Positions 47,058 to 58,045 of a stretch of DNA of 64,000 bases are shown one piece after another. The translations under genes and the position numbers were made by a program. The DNA lies in NCBI GenBank assembly GCA_963854735.1, contig OY978105.1, forward strand, positions 558,001 through 622,000. The letters are read 5' to 3'. Each line of letters starts with the position of its first letter. Positions within the stretch are counted from its first letter, which is position 1. The notes under the pieces were generated by a model, which saw only the letters and a list, made by a program, of their open reading frames with translations, had not been told where the DNA came from and did not search any database. The DNA comes from Marvania coccoides (lineage: Eukaryota; Chlorophyta; Trebouxiophyceae; Chlorellales; Chlorellaceae).

Positions 47058-47577
47058 ATGCTGAGAACAGTAAACCCACTCGCGGCGCGTGCAGGGCGAG
47101 CGGCTACAGCCTTGTCGTGCAATTTAAATTATTTTAATTGTTCAAGAGCCCAGCAGCCTCGCGCTGCTGTGAACCTTCAGCTGCGATCCATGGCGTACAG
47201 CGTGAATTTTGAGGTTTATGGCCGGGTGCAGGGCGTCTTCTTTCGTGCATGTACCCAGGAAAGAGCCAAGGCCTTGGACGTCGTTGGGTATTGTTTCAAC
47301 ACCGACCAGGGCACCGTCAAAGGGGTGGCGCAGAGCGCGGACCGCAGCAAGCTTGACCAAATGATGGTAGGGCACGTTTCTGCATTTTCTATAACAAAGT
47401 TCCAGAGCGTTGGCCAACCCTCTTTATAATTAATAAATTAAATTTTATTCGCAGGTGTGGCTGGCAACAGAGGGCTCTCCTTCATCCAGGATCGACCGGT
47501 GTGACTTTAGCAACGAGCAGAACGACTTGAAAGAGCTGGAGTATCCAGATTTTTCTGTGAAGCGGAGGCGGTGGTGA
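47058..47577 (+). CDS. Acylphosphatase, 143 aa
   Basis: Hydrolyses acyl phosphates such as 1,3-bisphosphoglycerate or carbamoyl phosphate. Exons 47058-47366 and 47455-47577. The catalytic Arg is in [13 protein letters not shown] and the catalytic Asn in [15 protein letters not shown]. The N-terminal 45 residues ([20 protein letters not shown]...) are Arg/Ala-rich with no acidic residue and are likely an organelle presequence. An internal Met ([11 protein letters not shown], residue 45) would give the bare 99-residue enzyme if translated alone. The C-terminal strand normally ending in -xxFxxxY is replaced by FSVKRRRW, which is unusual but still hydrophobic and basic. Compact two-exon gene. Confidence 0.9.
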
Positions 47578-47879
47578 ATGATTGACACTGGTTGTTTCGT
47601 ACAGGAGCTGCTGTTTACCCTACGTCTCTTTATGTTGCTTTTTACTGTTCCTTTCAACGTAATATTTCTTTTAGGTGGTTTTCAAAATGAATGAATGAAT
47701 GAATGAACAATGAATGAACATTTACTTCCGATTTTTTGCTTTGGTTAATGAAATGAAGATAATAATGATACATGCAAGCTGCTTTATTTTTTTAATATCC
47801 CTCATACCATTTTCTCGCTGCCTCGTATCAATGTTTCGGTTTAAAAGGGTTGGAAGAAAATTATTTATCTCTTTATTTT
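47578..47879. other. Intergenic between convergent genes
   Basis: Contains the (GAAT)n repeat listed next. Nothing else is recognised. Confidence 0.35.
47687..47719 (+). repeat. (GAAT)n microsatellite
   Basis: About eight GAAT units with one interruption, in the 3'-flank of acylphosphatase. Confidence 0.85.
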
Positions 47880-48591
47880 TTACTCCTCGCTGTCTTCTAT
47901 CAGGTTGCTGAGGTTCAGCGGCGTCCCGTCCCTCACGATGCGCTGCCTCTTGGCGGACTGGGTGTTGGAGGGATCATTCTCGTCGGTGCGGGGCGTAGCT
48001 GATGACTTGGCAGCCGAGGAGGAGGAGGGGGTGGCTTTGACAGTACGCCTGAGCGCATGGTTGGCTGCAACTGCAAAAATAATGAAAAAAACGCCCAGGA
48101 GATGGTTCGGTATGGTGGGAAAAATTATGCAATAATTTTTGAGCGTGAAACGCGGTGGAAACTTTACCTTCAGCGCTGTCAAAGGTGTGAAGGTCAAGAG
48201 AGGCGAGGCCAGCAGTGAGTTTGGAGCCTGGGGTCATGCCGGCGAGGAGCGTGCCTGTCTTGATGGGGGCGCCAGGGGTAGGCTTGCAGGAGTTCCAGAC
48301 ATAGTCTGTAGGACGAGCTTTGAAAAAACATAAAGGATGGAGCTAAAAAAATTGAGCGACAGACAGGCTCAACAGACAGGCTCAACGCCGTTCACAGTCG
48401 CTACCTTCGAGATTGAGGGGCTTCAGGGATCCTGCGGGAGTCTTCAGCGGTACCTCCTCCGCGCGCGGAGAGTCCACAGGCTGCTGGGCTTCTTCTCCAG
48501 CTAGTTCGATGTTTGAGATGTTCAGCTGAGTTTGCCCACGCGCCCGCATTTCGGCCAGGATACCGCCCAAAAAATTACTTGTTTTTCTCAT
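47880..48591 (-). CDS. Unrecognised 175-aa Ser/Thr/Pro-rich protein
   Basis: Exons 48405-48591, 48168-48317 and 47880-48070, in frame, ending NLIEDSEE. I do not recognise the family. It begins MRKTSNFLGGILAEMRARGQ, which could form a helix. Several TP dipeptides follow (KTPAGSLKPLNL, ATPRTDEN, RDGTPLNLSNL). The two similar TP-x-LxxLNL-like motifs near the middle and the C-terminus suggest phospho-regulated short linear motifs. A basic patch KRQRIVR could be a nuclear signal. There is no signal peptide. A cell-cycle or chromatin role is only a guess. The first intron contains a 13-bp tandem repeat (AGACAGGCTCAAC twice, at 48361-48386). Confidence 0.6.
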
Positions 48592-48769
48592 TATTTTTAT
48601 TAAGAATCAAGGAAGTAAAAAGGGGGCTAGAACACAAATTCCGGCAGATAATTGTCGCTCGGTGTACTGTCAAAAGCAAAAGAAAATTTGTAGGGCTTTT
48701 CCCATGCATTTCCGAGTTTCCCAGCACGCAAGAATATAAAAAAAATCTTTATGCATTGAACAGCCATCC

Positions 48770-49800
48770 TCATTTCTCTTCCTCCATCCCCAGCACGTAG
48801 CTCCACTCTTCTGCGGCCACCGCCTGCACGCTCAGCCGAGACATCCTAAACAGCTGCATGCCCTGCAGCGCTGCTGCGCCGCTGGCGTATTTTTGCTTCA
48901 ACGCTGCCAGCGTGATGGGCCGCTCCAATTTGCGCACCAACTTGACGTCAACGCAAACCCACTTTGGACTTTCTTCGCTGGCCTTGATGTCATAGTACTC
49001 GCTCGTTGTGTCAAACTGAGTGGGATCCGGGTAACTGCACGTTGAGGAAGACTGAAGGTGAAAATGGCGAAAAATGAAGGCTGCGTGCACATTTTGATTG
49101 CACCGTTTTGAATTAAAAACTCAAATATTTATTGATTCAAATTCATGACGAGCTGGCACGTTGAGAATAAATTACTCGGAGGCATTTTTACTTCCTTACG
49201 CTTCTTTGGCGATCTCCACAATGCCCACCACCCCTGGTGCCTTTTGGTTGCTGGCCCAAAACAGCGCCTGGTCCCCCTGCCGCATGGCCTGCATGATTTT
49301 CTTGGCCTGGTGATTTCTCACCCCTGCAGAACGTAGGGAAGTAGCCCACAGCAGTACTTATGGCGGGCGGTAGGAAAAAAATAGAATAGAACCCAATGCT
49401 GAGCTCTCTCCCACTATTCTTCGTTCATAAATACCACACTTGAATAGAGAGAGACATAGCTGGTCTTACCGTCCCAGGGCTCGGTCTGATTGGGCTTTCC
49501 GGCGAGGTCGTCGATACTAAAAACGTCTGCTTCGGATTTCATGAGGAAGAAAGACCGCTGAGAAGGCGCAGGTTGTTCCATTGCAGCGGGAGCGTCCTTG
49601 GTTTGGTTTTCAGCAGGAGCTGCAGCAGCAGATGGTGGAACTTCTTCTGCAGCAGAGGCTTTGGCCCGTTTGGCGGCGGCACCGCCACCGCCCTTGGCCT
49701 GCCTCTGCAATCACAACACGCGAGGATCCCGTGTTTAATTTATAGGAGCGTGGTGTTTGGGGAGTGATTGGATGCACAGAAAGCTTGCCTTTGGTGCCAT
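48770..49800 (-). CDS. EVE-domain protein, thymocyte nuclear protein 1 (THYN1) like, 211 aa
   Basis: EVE domains belong to the PUA-like fold and are thought to bind modified nucleotides in RNA or DNA. Exons 49789-49800 (12 nt), 49470-49704, 49200-49323 and 48770-49034. The first exon codes only MAPK and is spliced at GCAAGC to a Lys/Ala-rich nuclear-type tail (AAAKRAKASAAEE). The domain opens with SFFLMKSEADVFSIDDL and continues with EPWDGVRNHQAKKIMQAM, then FWASNQKAPGVVGIVEIAKE. It closes with SPKWVCVDVKLVRKLERPI, LAALK and LFRMSRLSVQAVAAEEW. These are the standard THYN1 motifs. Nuclear localisation is inferred from the basic tail. Confidence 0.9.
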
Positions 49801-50182
49801 GAATGGTTGACTTGCTCGATTAAACGATTGCAACGCACGATTTCCGAGAGACGACAACCGCAGATGCCGCAATAACATCAAATCGAAGAAGAATAAATAA
49901 GGAAATTTTGTATTACTTGTGTTCTGGCGAGGTGGGTGCTCTTCTTTTCCCAGCCAAATTTCGAAAATCAGAATGCCTTGACCAGCTCTTCGATCGAGAG
50001 TGTCCAACATGTTTTAGTCCTCCATGTCAGCAGTCATCTCACGCCAGCAGACGCAGCCTTACATCACTCAAAGAGAAGTAAAGCAACTGCTGCCGGCGCC
50101 GCTGTTTCCCAAAATAAATAAATAAATCAAATCATCAGTGCTATCCTTCCACTCCAGCCCCAGCCGCTGGTTTTTCTCTCTG
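49801..50182. other. Intergenic, tandem minus-strand genes
   Basis: Upstream region of the EVE-domain gene and 3'-flank of the HA-domain gene. Nothing is recognised. Confidence 0.35.
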
Positions 50183-51092
50183 CTACCGCTCCTTCAACCA
50201 CTTGGGCATGTTCTCAGAGGGATACTTCCGCCAAAATTCAGCATCTGCTTTCTTCAAGTAGGCGTGCATGTTTTTTCGCCGTGGCGCGTACTTTCGACTC
50301 ATTTTCAAGCCTGAAGAAGCAACGAAACAGTCTTAGTACACCGGGATTTCTACAACCAACACATTTCGAAGAACAAACAGCTAAAACCAGTTTTTATCCC
50401 TCCCACTTACCGAGCAAAGTTTTCAGGGCCCAGACGCGGTAGGCCGTCAATTTTTCGTCTTCAAACAGCACGCGCTGCCGCGCCACCCACCTCGACGCCT
50501 CCACCCAGTCCGCCCTGGCTTCATTACTGTAGTCAGCCGGCAGCGCAGCGTTCAAATCGCAATCTTCCCCGCCGTGCGCCTGCTTATACTCCAGCGCGGT
50601 ATGAAAATTAGCGTGCCACTTGGCGGTGAGCACATCCACCTTCCACACAATGTCAAGCTCGTTCAGGCGCGCCACAGCCCAGGCTGGCAGCTCCCGTCGG
50701 CGGTGAGCTCGCCGCACCGCTGCAGTCCACTCTCCGAGCTCCCCTGCGTCTTGGGCGCTGCGAGGGACCACTGTTGTGCGATACTTTGCGTTCCACTGCG
50801 CCAGCGCCTCGTACATGTCGTCGAAAAGGGGTGAAGCGGTGCGCTTGCACTCTTTCGGTGCCGCTTTTGGGTCGGTAGAGAGCTGGTCTGTCGCTGCCGC
50901 TGCTTCAGGGGGCGGGGGTGGTCGAAAATATGGGTTTAAGGGGGTAACACTGCCGAAGAAGGGCCGTGGTGGGAGGGGGAGGGCATGGCATCGTGGATGC
51001 CGTCTGCCAGCGTCACGCCCGGCGCTGCGGGCGCTGGCCGCAGACAGCGAGATGTGCATGAGTTGCAGCATTATTTTACGAACGACAGGCAT
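50183..51092 (-). CDS. Helicase-associated (HA) domain protein without a helicase, 269 aa
   Basis: Exons 50411-51092 and 50183-50310, in frame. The N-terminus (MPVVRKIMLQLMHISLSAAS then ARSAGRDAGRRHPR) is basic and hydroxylated, like a mitochondrial or plastid presequence. From about residue 170 the protein shows the helicase-associated pattern: VLTAKWHANFHTALEYKQAH, a linker with AALP, WVEASRWVARQRVLF, then LTAYRVWALKTLLGLKM. This is the W-x...L-x2-Y-x3-H-G...L-x-x-W-V-x2-Q-R...L-x4-R-x2-L-x3-G scheme. Such stand-alone HA modules are common in algae and diatoms, with no known biochemical role. The short final exon adds a basic tail ending WLKER. The domain call is by pattern; its function is unknown. 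Confidence 0.65.
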
Positions 51093-51385
51093 CCATAACC
51101 TCTATGGCGCCAGCAAGCAATTTCCCATTAAACACATTTCGCGCTCAAATATATTATTATTATTTTTTTTGCTGCAGCAGCGCAAATTGAATTATAGTAA
51201 TTTTGCAACGCGTGCCATAAACACTGTGAACTAAAAAACTGCGCGTTGGGAGCCATCTCCCCTCAATTGACACTGAATATTAGAATCTTTGAATTGCGCG
51301 ACCACATCTCCCACGCTATTTCGACGGAAACAGCGCGCTACTAGCATCGAACTGTGGTGGAGCGCGGTGGGGGCCATTGTTCACG

Positions 51386-52335
51386 ATGTGCGCCCGGCGC
51401 ATGAGCATGATTGAACGGATGGGCGGGGCGGAGGCAGCAAGCGGGCTGCTGATCTCCGCGGTGGAGCTGTTTTACTTCAAGCTCACCAGCGACCCCGCCC
51501 TGCGCGTCTTCTTCGAGGGCGTGGACACCGAACTGCTGAAGCGCAAGCAAGTAGACTTTTTGGCCTACGTGTTTGGCGGCCCAACTGATTACAACGGCAA
51601 AGGCATCTTCGAGGCACACGAACGCCTCATACGAGAAAAAGGCGAGTGGTCACTGAAACTTGGATGCTTGGCATGCTCGGTGTTTGCCTTGTGAGGGTTT
51701 AAAACGAGCGGGAGGAGGCGATTTTGTGAAAGTTTTTGTTTTTTCGCTTATTGCCGCAAAATCCTCCCTGTTTGGTTGCTTTCCACTCATTGTTTTGGGA
51801 TTTTTAAACATGCCCTACCACCGTTATACCATCCACTTCATCTCACAAACCGCTCAATTTACCATTCAGCTCGAAAACATTAATCTTATCGTCCACCACC
51901 GCTCACATCCCCCCAAAACCATTTTCCCACTCCCTTACTGCAGGCTTGAACGAGACCCACTTCGACATCGTGGCCGCCCACTTCAGGGACACCCTCATCG
52001 AGCTGGGCTCCTCTGTGGACCTCGTGGAGGAGGCTCTGAGTATCCTCGGCACGGCTCGTCCGATTTTCGAGCGACAGCCCGCCCCACCGTCGCCCATCTC
52101 CGCCTCTGGGGAGAATTCTGACGACGATGGCGTGCCGTGCTTGGCTGGGCAGTTGCAGATGGTGCTGCAGGTGCGGGACGAGCAGTTGGAGGGAAAGCGA
52201 AGCGAAGTCCGACACTTGGTTAGAAACGCCGACGGGCGGACGCTGGAGCGGCTGCGGGCGGCGCTGCGGCTGCGGGGTCCGGGGCTGGTGGACCTGTTTG
52301 ACCAGGCGTTGGAAGGGAAGCAGGCAGGAGGGTAG
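51386..52335 (+). CDS. Truncated (2/2) hemoglobin with a C-terminal extension, 215 aa
   Basis: Heme protein of the truncated globin family, group 1 by resemblance; algal members are linked to nitric oxide and oxygen chemistry. Exons 51386-51641 and 51944-52335. Helices B-E include VELFYFKLTSDPALRVFF, whose Tyr is at the B10 position, then KRKQVDFLAYVFGGP. The proximal His lies in YNGKGIFEAHERLI, followed by HFDIVAAHFRDTLIELG. The intron begins GCGAGT, and the frame is restored as REKGLNETHFD, the normal F-G loop. The globin fold ends near residue 120. The remaining 95 residues (SASGENSDDDG... to VDLFDQALEGK) are a charged, partly helical extension that I do not recognise. There is no targeting peptide. 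Confidence 0.9.
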
Positions 52336-52542
52336 AATAAATTTGCGGTACAATAATTCTTTCGTACGTGTTTGTTTTTGCTGCTTTTTTTTCCTTTTCT
52401 TTTTTCCCCTCGTATACAAATAAGCATGGAACTGAATCGGCCAAGCTTGTCTAGCATGCTGGCTGGTTTTTCTTCTTCTTAGTGGGAATCGTCCTTCAAA
52501 ATGTTGGGGGCTTCCTTCTCTGGCTTCCTTTTTTTTTTCTCT

Positions 52543-52543
<1 letters not shown>

Positions 52544-52579
<36 letters not shown>

Positions 52580-52580
52580 C
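52544..52580 (+). repeat. (GAC)n microsatellite
   Basis: About twelve GAC units without interruption, in a pyrimidine-rich stretch. Confidence 0.9.
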
Positions 52581-53083
52581 AAATATGAAATTTCTCGGTG
52601 ATTTTCTTTAATTCCTTTTCTTTCGTCCTCTGCCTATTCAGCATCGATGTTCCTTCAATTTCCTCTTTCTTTCTTCTTCTCATTTTAATTTTAATTTCCC
52701 TTGCCCTTCTTCTATATCTTTGAATTAAAGTAGCCATGCTATTGACGATCTCAACTCCCTTCGTCCATTCTTCTTTTCTTCTCTTCCCCAGGATCTCTCT
52801 CTCTCACAGCACTCCATATCTCTTTCAACAATGCCCCCCTCTCTATTGTTCTTCTGCCTTTCTTCCTCTTCCACTCCGTTTTATTTTCTGTGTTCTCATC
52901 TGCATGATCGTCAGCTTTCTGAATTATTTCTCAATAATTGTACTCTAAACATCGCTTTCCTTCTTTGCTTTAATACCCTCACGAGTGAAGTCGGATGTGT
53001 CCTTCAACATAATTTACTTCTTTCACTTACTTTCCTGTGAACTCTAATCCGCGCTCTTTTTTCTGTTCGTTAGCAGTTCTGAG

Positions 53084-53334
53084 TAATAACAACGTAATAA
53101 CAACTTTATTCATATGCCCACCAAGCACCGAGGATATTAAGTCTCAATCTTATTTTTCAACCAAAATAAAAATTAAAGAGACACCGGGGAGAAGAGGACG
53201 CCCTATAGTAGTTGCACATTTCTACTCAAAGGTTTCCCATCGTCCAGTCACTTGATGAGTGTACCACAATCTGAGACCGATTCCAATTCTCCTATAGATT
53301 GTGGCTTAGCCTATATAACAACGTAATAACAACG
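53084..53334. mobile_element. Retroposon fragment bounded by TAACAACGTAATAACAAC repeats
   Basis: The 18-bp word TAACAACGTAATAACAAC occurs at about 53087-53104 and 53317-53334, framing some 210 bp. On the minus strand the left part ends with ATCCTCGGTGCTTGGTGGGC, the motif shared with 43079-43108 and 12378, followed by a GTTGTTATTAC-type tail. I infer a short non-autonomous retroelement or a LINE 3' end; no coding part is visible. Confidence 0.45.
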
Positions 53335-53985
53335 ACAACAACAAGAATGGCTAGATCGTGTATAATATAGAAGGTGAAGAGAAGCGAGTGCAGTGCGGGC
53401 TTAGCATTTTAGAGTTCAGTTCAGGGCTGCTTGAGAATTCCGTGCAGGGCCCGCCCTGTCGCCGCTCAACCTCTCAGGGGCACGAGATTTCTGGTCAGCG
53501 TTGTAGCATACTGAGTTAGGGTTATACTCGTGTGAGGGGTGGGAAACTAACCATGCATTTTTTAATGTAAATATAAGTGACCCGGAATGATGGGCCTCAG
53601 AGCGCTTGGCACAGCCGCTCCATTTCATTTCAGGGATAGCACAGCACATTCATGAGGAAACGAGGACTGTGGAAAACTATGTCAGATGCAAATTCAATAC
53701 TTTCAATGAGTTCCTGATGGAAATTAGCACCCCCCCCTTCTTTTTGAAACGCTCAGCACAGCACAGGGCTGCTCTTGCTGCATGCATGCTCCGTCGAAGA
53801 TTTTGTCACCAAAACCTATTCGCCCGCGAACGAGTCAGCACTCGATGCCAAAACCACTCCCCGAGCGTAAAAAAATACTTGACAAATTTACGTCACATAA
53901 CAATCGTACAAAATTATACCAAAAGGAACGCGTTTTTCGCTCTTCTCTCTCTCATGCACACATTTCCCAAAAACGCCTCAGCGTG

Positions 53986-55572
53986 TCACAAGCGCTTCTT
54001 TCCGGCGCTGGGCAGCTCCTGAGGCCCTGCCGCCCGCCAGGCCCCCGTGCCGTAGGCCACCGCCACCATCGCCAGCTCGAAGGCGATGTGCACCACGCTG
54101 GTGATTCGAACCTTTGACCCCGGGATCTCTGTCCACGTCACCTGCACCTCGGTCATCGGCACCTTCAGCTCGTGTGCAAGGTGGACCAGCTCGACGTCAA
54201 ACGCCCACCGCTGCAGGCGCTGGTTGGGGAAGAGCAGGCGGGCGGCGGGGCGGGTGAACAGCTGCGTAGAGAACATAAAACCAAGGGGGTTTTACTAAGG
54301 AATGGTGTGCGGAAATACTTCAAAAAATCGAGTGGTGGATTGTACAGATACGACGTAGAGAAAAAGAAAAGCTTTAAAACTGGCAAAACTTTCTAGTATT
54401 ATGAGCAGCTATTAAGCAGCGCGTTATTTTGGTGAGCTGGGCACCTTCTCACCTTGAAACCGCACTGGGTGTCTCTGATGGCGTTGCCTACTACCAATGT
54501 GACCAACGCATGGAAGCCGTGCATCATCAGATTGCGAATCCAAGTGCGCTGCGCCATAGCCGTCTCTTGCATATGCGCCCGAGACCCCAGCACGAACGCC
54601 AACCCTCCCTGCTTTTGCGCCTTTTGCTGCTGCGACGCTTCTGCCACCGTCGTTTTGAGTTTTTCTTCCAATTTTTCGACCTCCGACACCCTGGTGGCGC
54701 CGTCCGCGTCCATGAGCAGCAGCTCCGACCCCCTGGCGCACATCATGCCCGCTTTCACTGCGAATCCTTTGCCGCGGTTGGAGGGGAGGCGCAGCACGCG
54801 AACCGCGTCGAAACCGTGCTTTCGCACAAATTTGAACGCCTCGACTGCAAAGAGGGGTGAAGGAGGAAGAGGACGGATTTATATATATATATATATATAT
54901 ATATTATTTAGTGGGTATAAGAATGAAAGACAAAAAATATTTGGGGGTGTTTATATTTTGTATTTTCAGGGGGGAAGTTGAAACAAAACAGTGGTGCCCA
55001 GTGCTCCTAGAGTGTAAAGTACGCTGGATGAGAGGGACTTACAAAATAGAAATTACGAAGTAGCAGTAGAACAAAATTTGAAGAAAATAATTCTCAACAC
55101 AATAATTATACGCACCTGCTGTGCCGTCTCGGCTGCCGTCGTCCACGATGAGCACCTCGTACGTGAAGTGTGGGCCCTGGCGGTCCCTGCGGCGCTGCAA
55201 GTACGCTATCGTCTCCTGCAGCGTCGCCGGCAGCCGGTCCTCTTCATTGTAAGCTGGGATGACGATAGACAGGGCTTTGGTGGGTTCGTCAAATAAGGAC
55301 GGCGCTGGGACCTTTGCCAGCGAGCTGGGGTCCTCCAAAGAAAAGTCTGAGAGGGTGAACCGACTCTCAGTGTCAAGGCGGCCAAACCACGAGCCAAGTA
55401 GCTTCACCACCACCATGATGAGCGCAGCAGCCTGTAGGGGGTGGGTGGGTGCAAGGGTGTTTGACGAGGAGGGAGCGGGTGAAGAGGAGCAAAATTCAAA
55501 GTATGTTCGTGTTTGATCGCAACTCACCACCAAGAAGAGGCCTATGACGCCTGGGATGGAAAAGGGGAGCAT
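53986..55572 (-). CDS. ALG5: Dolichyl-phosphate beta-glucosyltransferase ALG5, 342 aa
   Basis: Makes dolichyl-phosphate-glucose from UDP-glucose on the cytosolic face of the ER, for the last steps of the N-glycan precursor. Exons 55528-55572, 55116-55431, 54453-54844 and 53986-54261. An N-terminal membrane anchor (MLPFSIPGVIGLFLVVAAAL) is followed by the GT2 domain: LSIVIPAYNEEDRLPATL, YEVLIVDDGSRDGTAG, RLPSNRGKGFAVKAGM and LLLMDADGATRVSEVEKLEE (DxD-type). Next come VGNAIRDTQCGFKLFTR and LQRWAFDVELVHLA, which set ALG5 apart from DPM1. The C-terminus ends in the basic GKKRL. Intron 2 contains a (TA)n run. The gene lies head to head with DCP1, 364 bp apart. Confidence 0.95.
54879..54905. repeat. 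(TA)n microsatellite in ALG5 intron
   Basis: About thirteen TA units in the intron between exons 2 and 3 of ALG5. Confidence 0.9.
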
Positions 55573-55936
55573 CCGATGGCGCGGTTGGCGGCGCGCTTGG
55601 TGAGTAGAGTGGATGCAGAGAGCGTTAACGGAGGTTTGAAGTGGTCAATAATCGTTTTTTTTTATTTTAATTTGTTTTTTTTTTGTTGGGCAGATGAAAC
55701 TTTGGGGGCGTTTCAACATAAACGATTAAAACCAGGTATTCTATAAAACAAACAAAATGGCAAGGAGGAGAGCCACCTTGCCTCTTGCTGTCTCCAAGCG
55801 CCTAGCTCGTGTGACAAAACAAAATGAATAAATGGAGGGCGAGGTCCATTAACGAATTAATTAATTTCGAGATCCCGTGGTGTAAATCACATTCCTTCGT
55901 TGGGATCGTTATCCGCAACTCACTCTCTCTTTAGAG
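55573..55936. other. Divergent intergenic region, ALG5 and DCP1
   Basis: Contains poly-T runs and a TTAATTAATT at 55854-55865. It must hold both promoters. Confidence 0.4.
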
Positions 55937-57074
55937 ATGGCAAAACCCACCATCGACCGGCAAGCAGCCGAACAAATCAATCTCAGCGTGCTCAAGCGCC
56001 TGGATCCCCAAGTGGAGGAGGTCAGTTCATCAGCCCCCCCCCCCCCCTCCCCCGCAGCTCCATCCATAATAATACTCGAATTAATTGATTCACCCAAGTT
56101 GGGTGTGCTCCTTTGATCTCCATTTTATCCCGCTCCCCCCGTTTTCCGCCCCAATTTCGCAGCTGCTGGCCACCGCGGGGCACGTGGCGCTGTATGACTT
56201 CGACGTGGCCAACACTCGCTGGGCCCGAAAGGACGTCGAGGGCTCCCTCTTCCTGGTGAAGCGCAACGGCTCCCCGCGCTTCCGCATCGTCATCCTCAAC
56301 AAGAAGAGCGCGGACAACTACGTGGAGGACGTAGGCGGCGGCTTCCAGTGTGAGCTCAACCCCCCCTACCTGTTGTATCGCAACAAGGCGGGGGAGGTGG
56401 TGGGCGTGTGGTTCTACGAGGAGGCTGACTGCAACCGCATCGCGGAGCTCATCAACCGCATTTCCTCCACCTTCGCCGCGCCCAGCGACGCCGAGGCGGG
56501 GGCTGTGGCGGCGGGGGCGCCGCCGGCGGCAATTCAGCAGCAGCCCGAGGCGGTGGAGGCGGAGGAAGAGGCTGATGAGGACGACGGCGTGTTTTGGGAC
56601 AAGCGCGTGGAGGTCCCTGCTGAGGTGGAGATGCCAGGGCGCCAAGCACCGGCGGCAGTGGCAGAGCAGCCGCCCGCCGCCGCTCAAAATGGAGGGAGCG
56701 GCGGCAGCAGCGGACAAAACCTGCTGAGCATGATGTTTGGGGGCATGCGGGTGGGGTCCGCGGAGAGCAAGCCCGCCGCTGCAGCTGAGCCGGCGGTGGC
56801 GGCGGTGCCACTGCTGACGCCACAATTTCTGCAGCAGCAGGCGGCTGCAGCGCCGGTGGTGGCAGCGGCAGCGGCGGCTCCGCCGCCCGCGCCTCAGGAG
56901 AACCAGGGAGCGCTGCTGCTGCAGACGCTGCGGGCTGCTGCCCCTCCGCCAGCCACCACTGCTGTTGCGGCGTCGGATGGCGGCCAGGTGGCTGCGCTGC
57001 TGCGGGCGCTGGCCGCCAATGAGAAGTTTTGCGCGGAGCTGAGTAAGGAGATGCGGGCGCAGGGGATGTTGTGA
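55937..57074 (+). CDS. DCP1: mRNA decapping activator DCP1, 331 aa
   Basis: Partner of the DCP2 decapping enzyme in cytoplasmic P-bodies. Exons 55937-56020 and 56163-57074. The EVH1/WH1-type domain fills residues 1-140. The N-terminal helix is NLSVLKRLDPQVEELLATAG. The strands VALYDFDVANTRWARKDVEG and SLFLVKRNGSPRFRIVILNK follow, then NPPYLLYRNKAGEVVGVWFY and CNRIAELINRI. A long Ala/Gln/Pro-rich linker with the short motif NLLSMMFGG follows, and the C-terminus (LLRALAANEKFCAELSKEM) forms the helix expected of the DCP1 trimerisation region. The intron carries a C-rich run at 56034-56056. The linker is more Ala-rich than in land plants, like the other proteins in this window. Confidence 0.94.
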
Positions 57075-57334
57075 AACCTGTGAATGGAATTATAGAGAGT
57101 GGAGCAGTAAAAACGACGGCGTGTTTATCTTTTTTTTCATGAAGGGGAAAGTGTGTGGTTTTTACTGAGCAGTGCTAAGTGTAATAAAAAATGGTGAAAT
57201 CAATACTCTGGTAAAGCTCTGGACAAGAGGTGAAGGCCATGGAGGAAAATAAGCAGAGGCGTTCCATATAACCTCTTTGAGAAAGCGGGAGCAGCTTTTG
57301 ATTCCTTATTTCTGGCTGGAAAGGAGGCCGGATA

Positions 57335-57338
<4 letters not shown>

Positions 57339-57366
<28 letters not shown>

Positions 57367-57375
57367 CCCCCCCCC
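57339..57375 (+). repeat. Poly-C tract (about 36 of 37 bases C)
   Basis: Runs from 57339 to 57375, with a single T near 57366. Confidence 0.95.
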
Positions 57376-57436
57376 GCTTTTTTCTGGCTGCGTTTCCAGT
57401 GTAAATAAGGGGATTTCCCCTCGGCGAGAAGGGCTG

Positions 57437-57621
57437 CTTGTAAATTTCCAGACCCTTCCTGACGCCGCTAGATCTCCCAGGGGCACTGCACCCAGGGCAG
57501 ACCGGATACCAGTGTACCCACAACCGTCCTTCCTTTGCTTCACGCAGATGATTTGTGAATTCCCAGGACCATCCCGCCGCCTTTGCACGGTCTCCCAAGG
57601 GCACTCCCCCCTGGGATGATT
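57437..57621. repeat. Imperfect tandem repeat, offset about 115 bp
   Basis: 57437-57510 and 57551-57621 share, in order, CTTGTAAATTTCCAG/TTTGTGAATTCCCAG, CC-TCC-G-CGCC, and TCTCCCAGGGGCAC/TCTCCCAAGGGCAC. About 70 % identity by eye. It looks like part of an old transposable element. Confidence 0.55.
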
Positions 57622-57727
57622 CGGCGCTGGTAGCGACGAGCATCGAGAGGTTACAGCTGCAGCTGGAGGCACTTTCGGAATATGCAGCGATCTCACCTTG
57701 ACTCTGGAGAAGACAAGGTGATGTTCG

Positions 57728-58045
57728 AGATGATAATAAAAGAAAGAAAACCCAACCGCCAAAAGAAACAACGAATATTAGAACAGGAAACGAATATTTT
57801 AACCATTCCCGTTAAGAACCCGAGGCAGAAGCTAGGGGAGCTCACGAGATGCGACGTATACTATTTTAAATAAATGATTGGGTCCGAAAACTGTGGCTCC
57901 TTCGAAGAGAATATTAAGAGCTGGAAACAAAGAGGAAAACGAGAAATTCAAAGTATTATTTCCAGCCACGGAGCGTTTCGTAACCTCCAGCGTCATGGCT
58001 GGCCTTAATGGAAAGAAGCAACCTGCTTCGGGGCTTGCTGTTAAA
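57728..58045 (-). mobile_element. Decayed non-LTR retrotransposon 3' piece, copy 1
   Basis: 57960-58045 is about 80 % identical to 58980-59060 (shared CCACGGAGCGTTT, AAGAAGCAACCTGCTTCGG, GGCTTGCTGT). The flank 57728-57775 also matches 58848-58932 (CCAACCGCCAA, AAAGAAACAACG). On the minus strand both copies read QAPKQVASF, part of the retrotransposon ORF end seen intact at 58920-59345. This copy is broken by stops and by an inserted A run. Confidence 0.55.

Larger units (their letters stand above)
52336..53985. other. Gene-free stretch with simple repeats and a retroposon remnant
   Basis: Begins with T- and CTT-rich low-complexity sequence containing (GAC)n at 52544-52580. A retroposon-like segment follows at 53084-53334. 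The long minus-strand frame across 51886-52737 is low complexity and antisense to the hemoglobin, so I do not call it. No gene is supported at 53400-53985. Confidence 0.4.

Noticed and set aside
51886..52737. Long minus-strand open frame antisense to the hemoglobin
   Set aside because: It is antisense to a well-supported exon, passes through a (GAC)n repeat as poly-Ser, and has Lys/Glu low complexity but no family resemblance.
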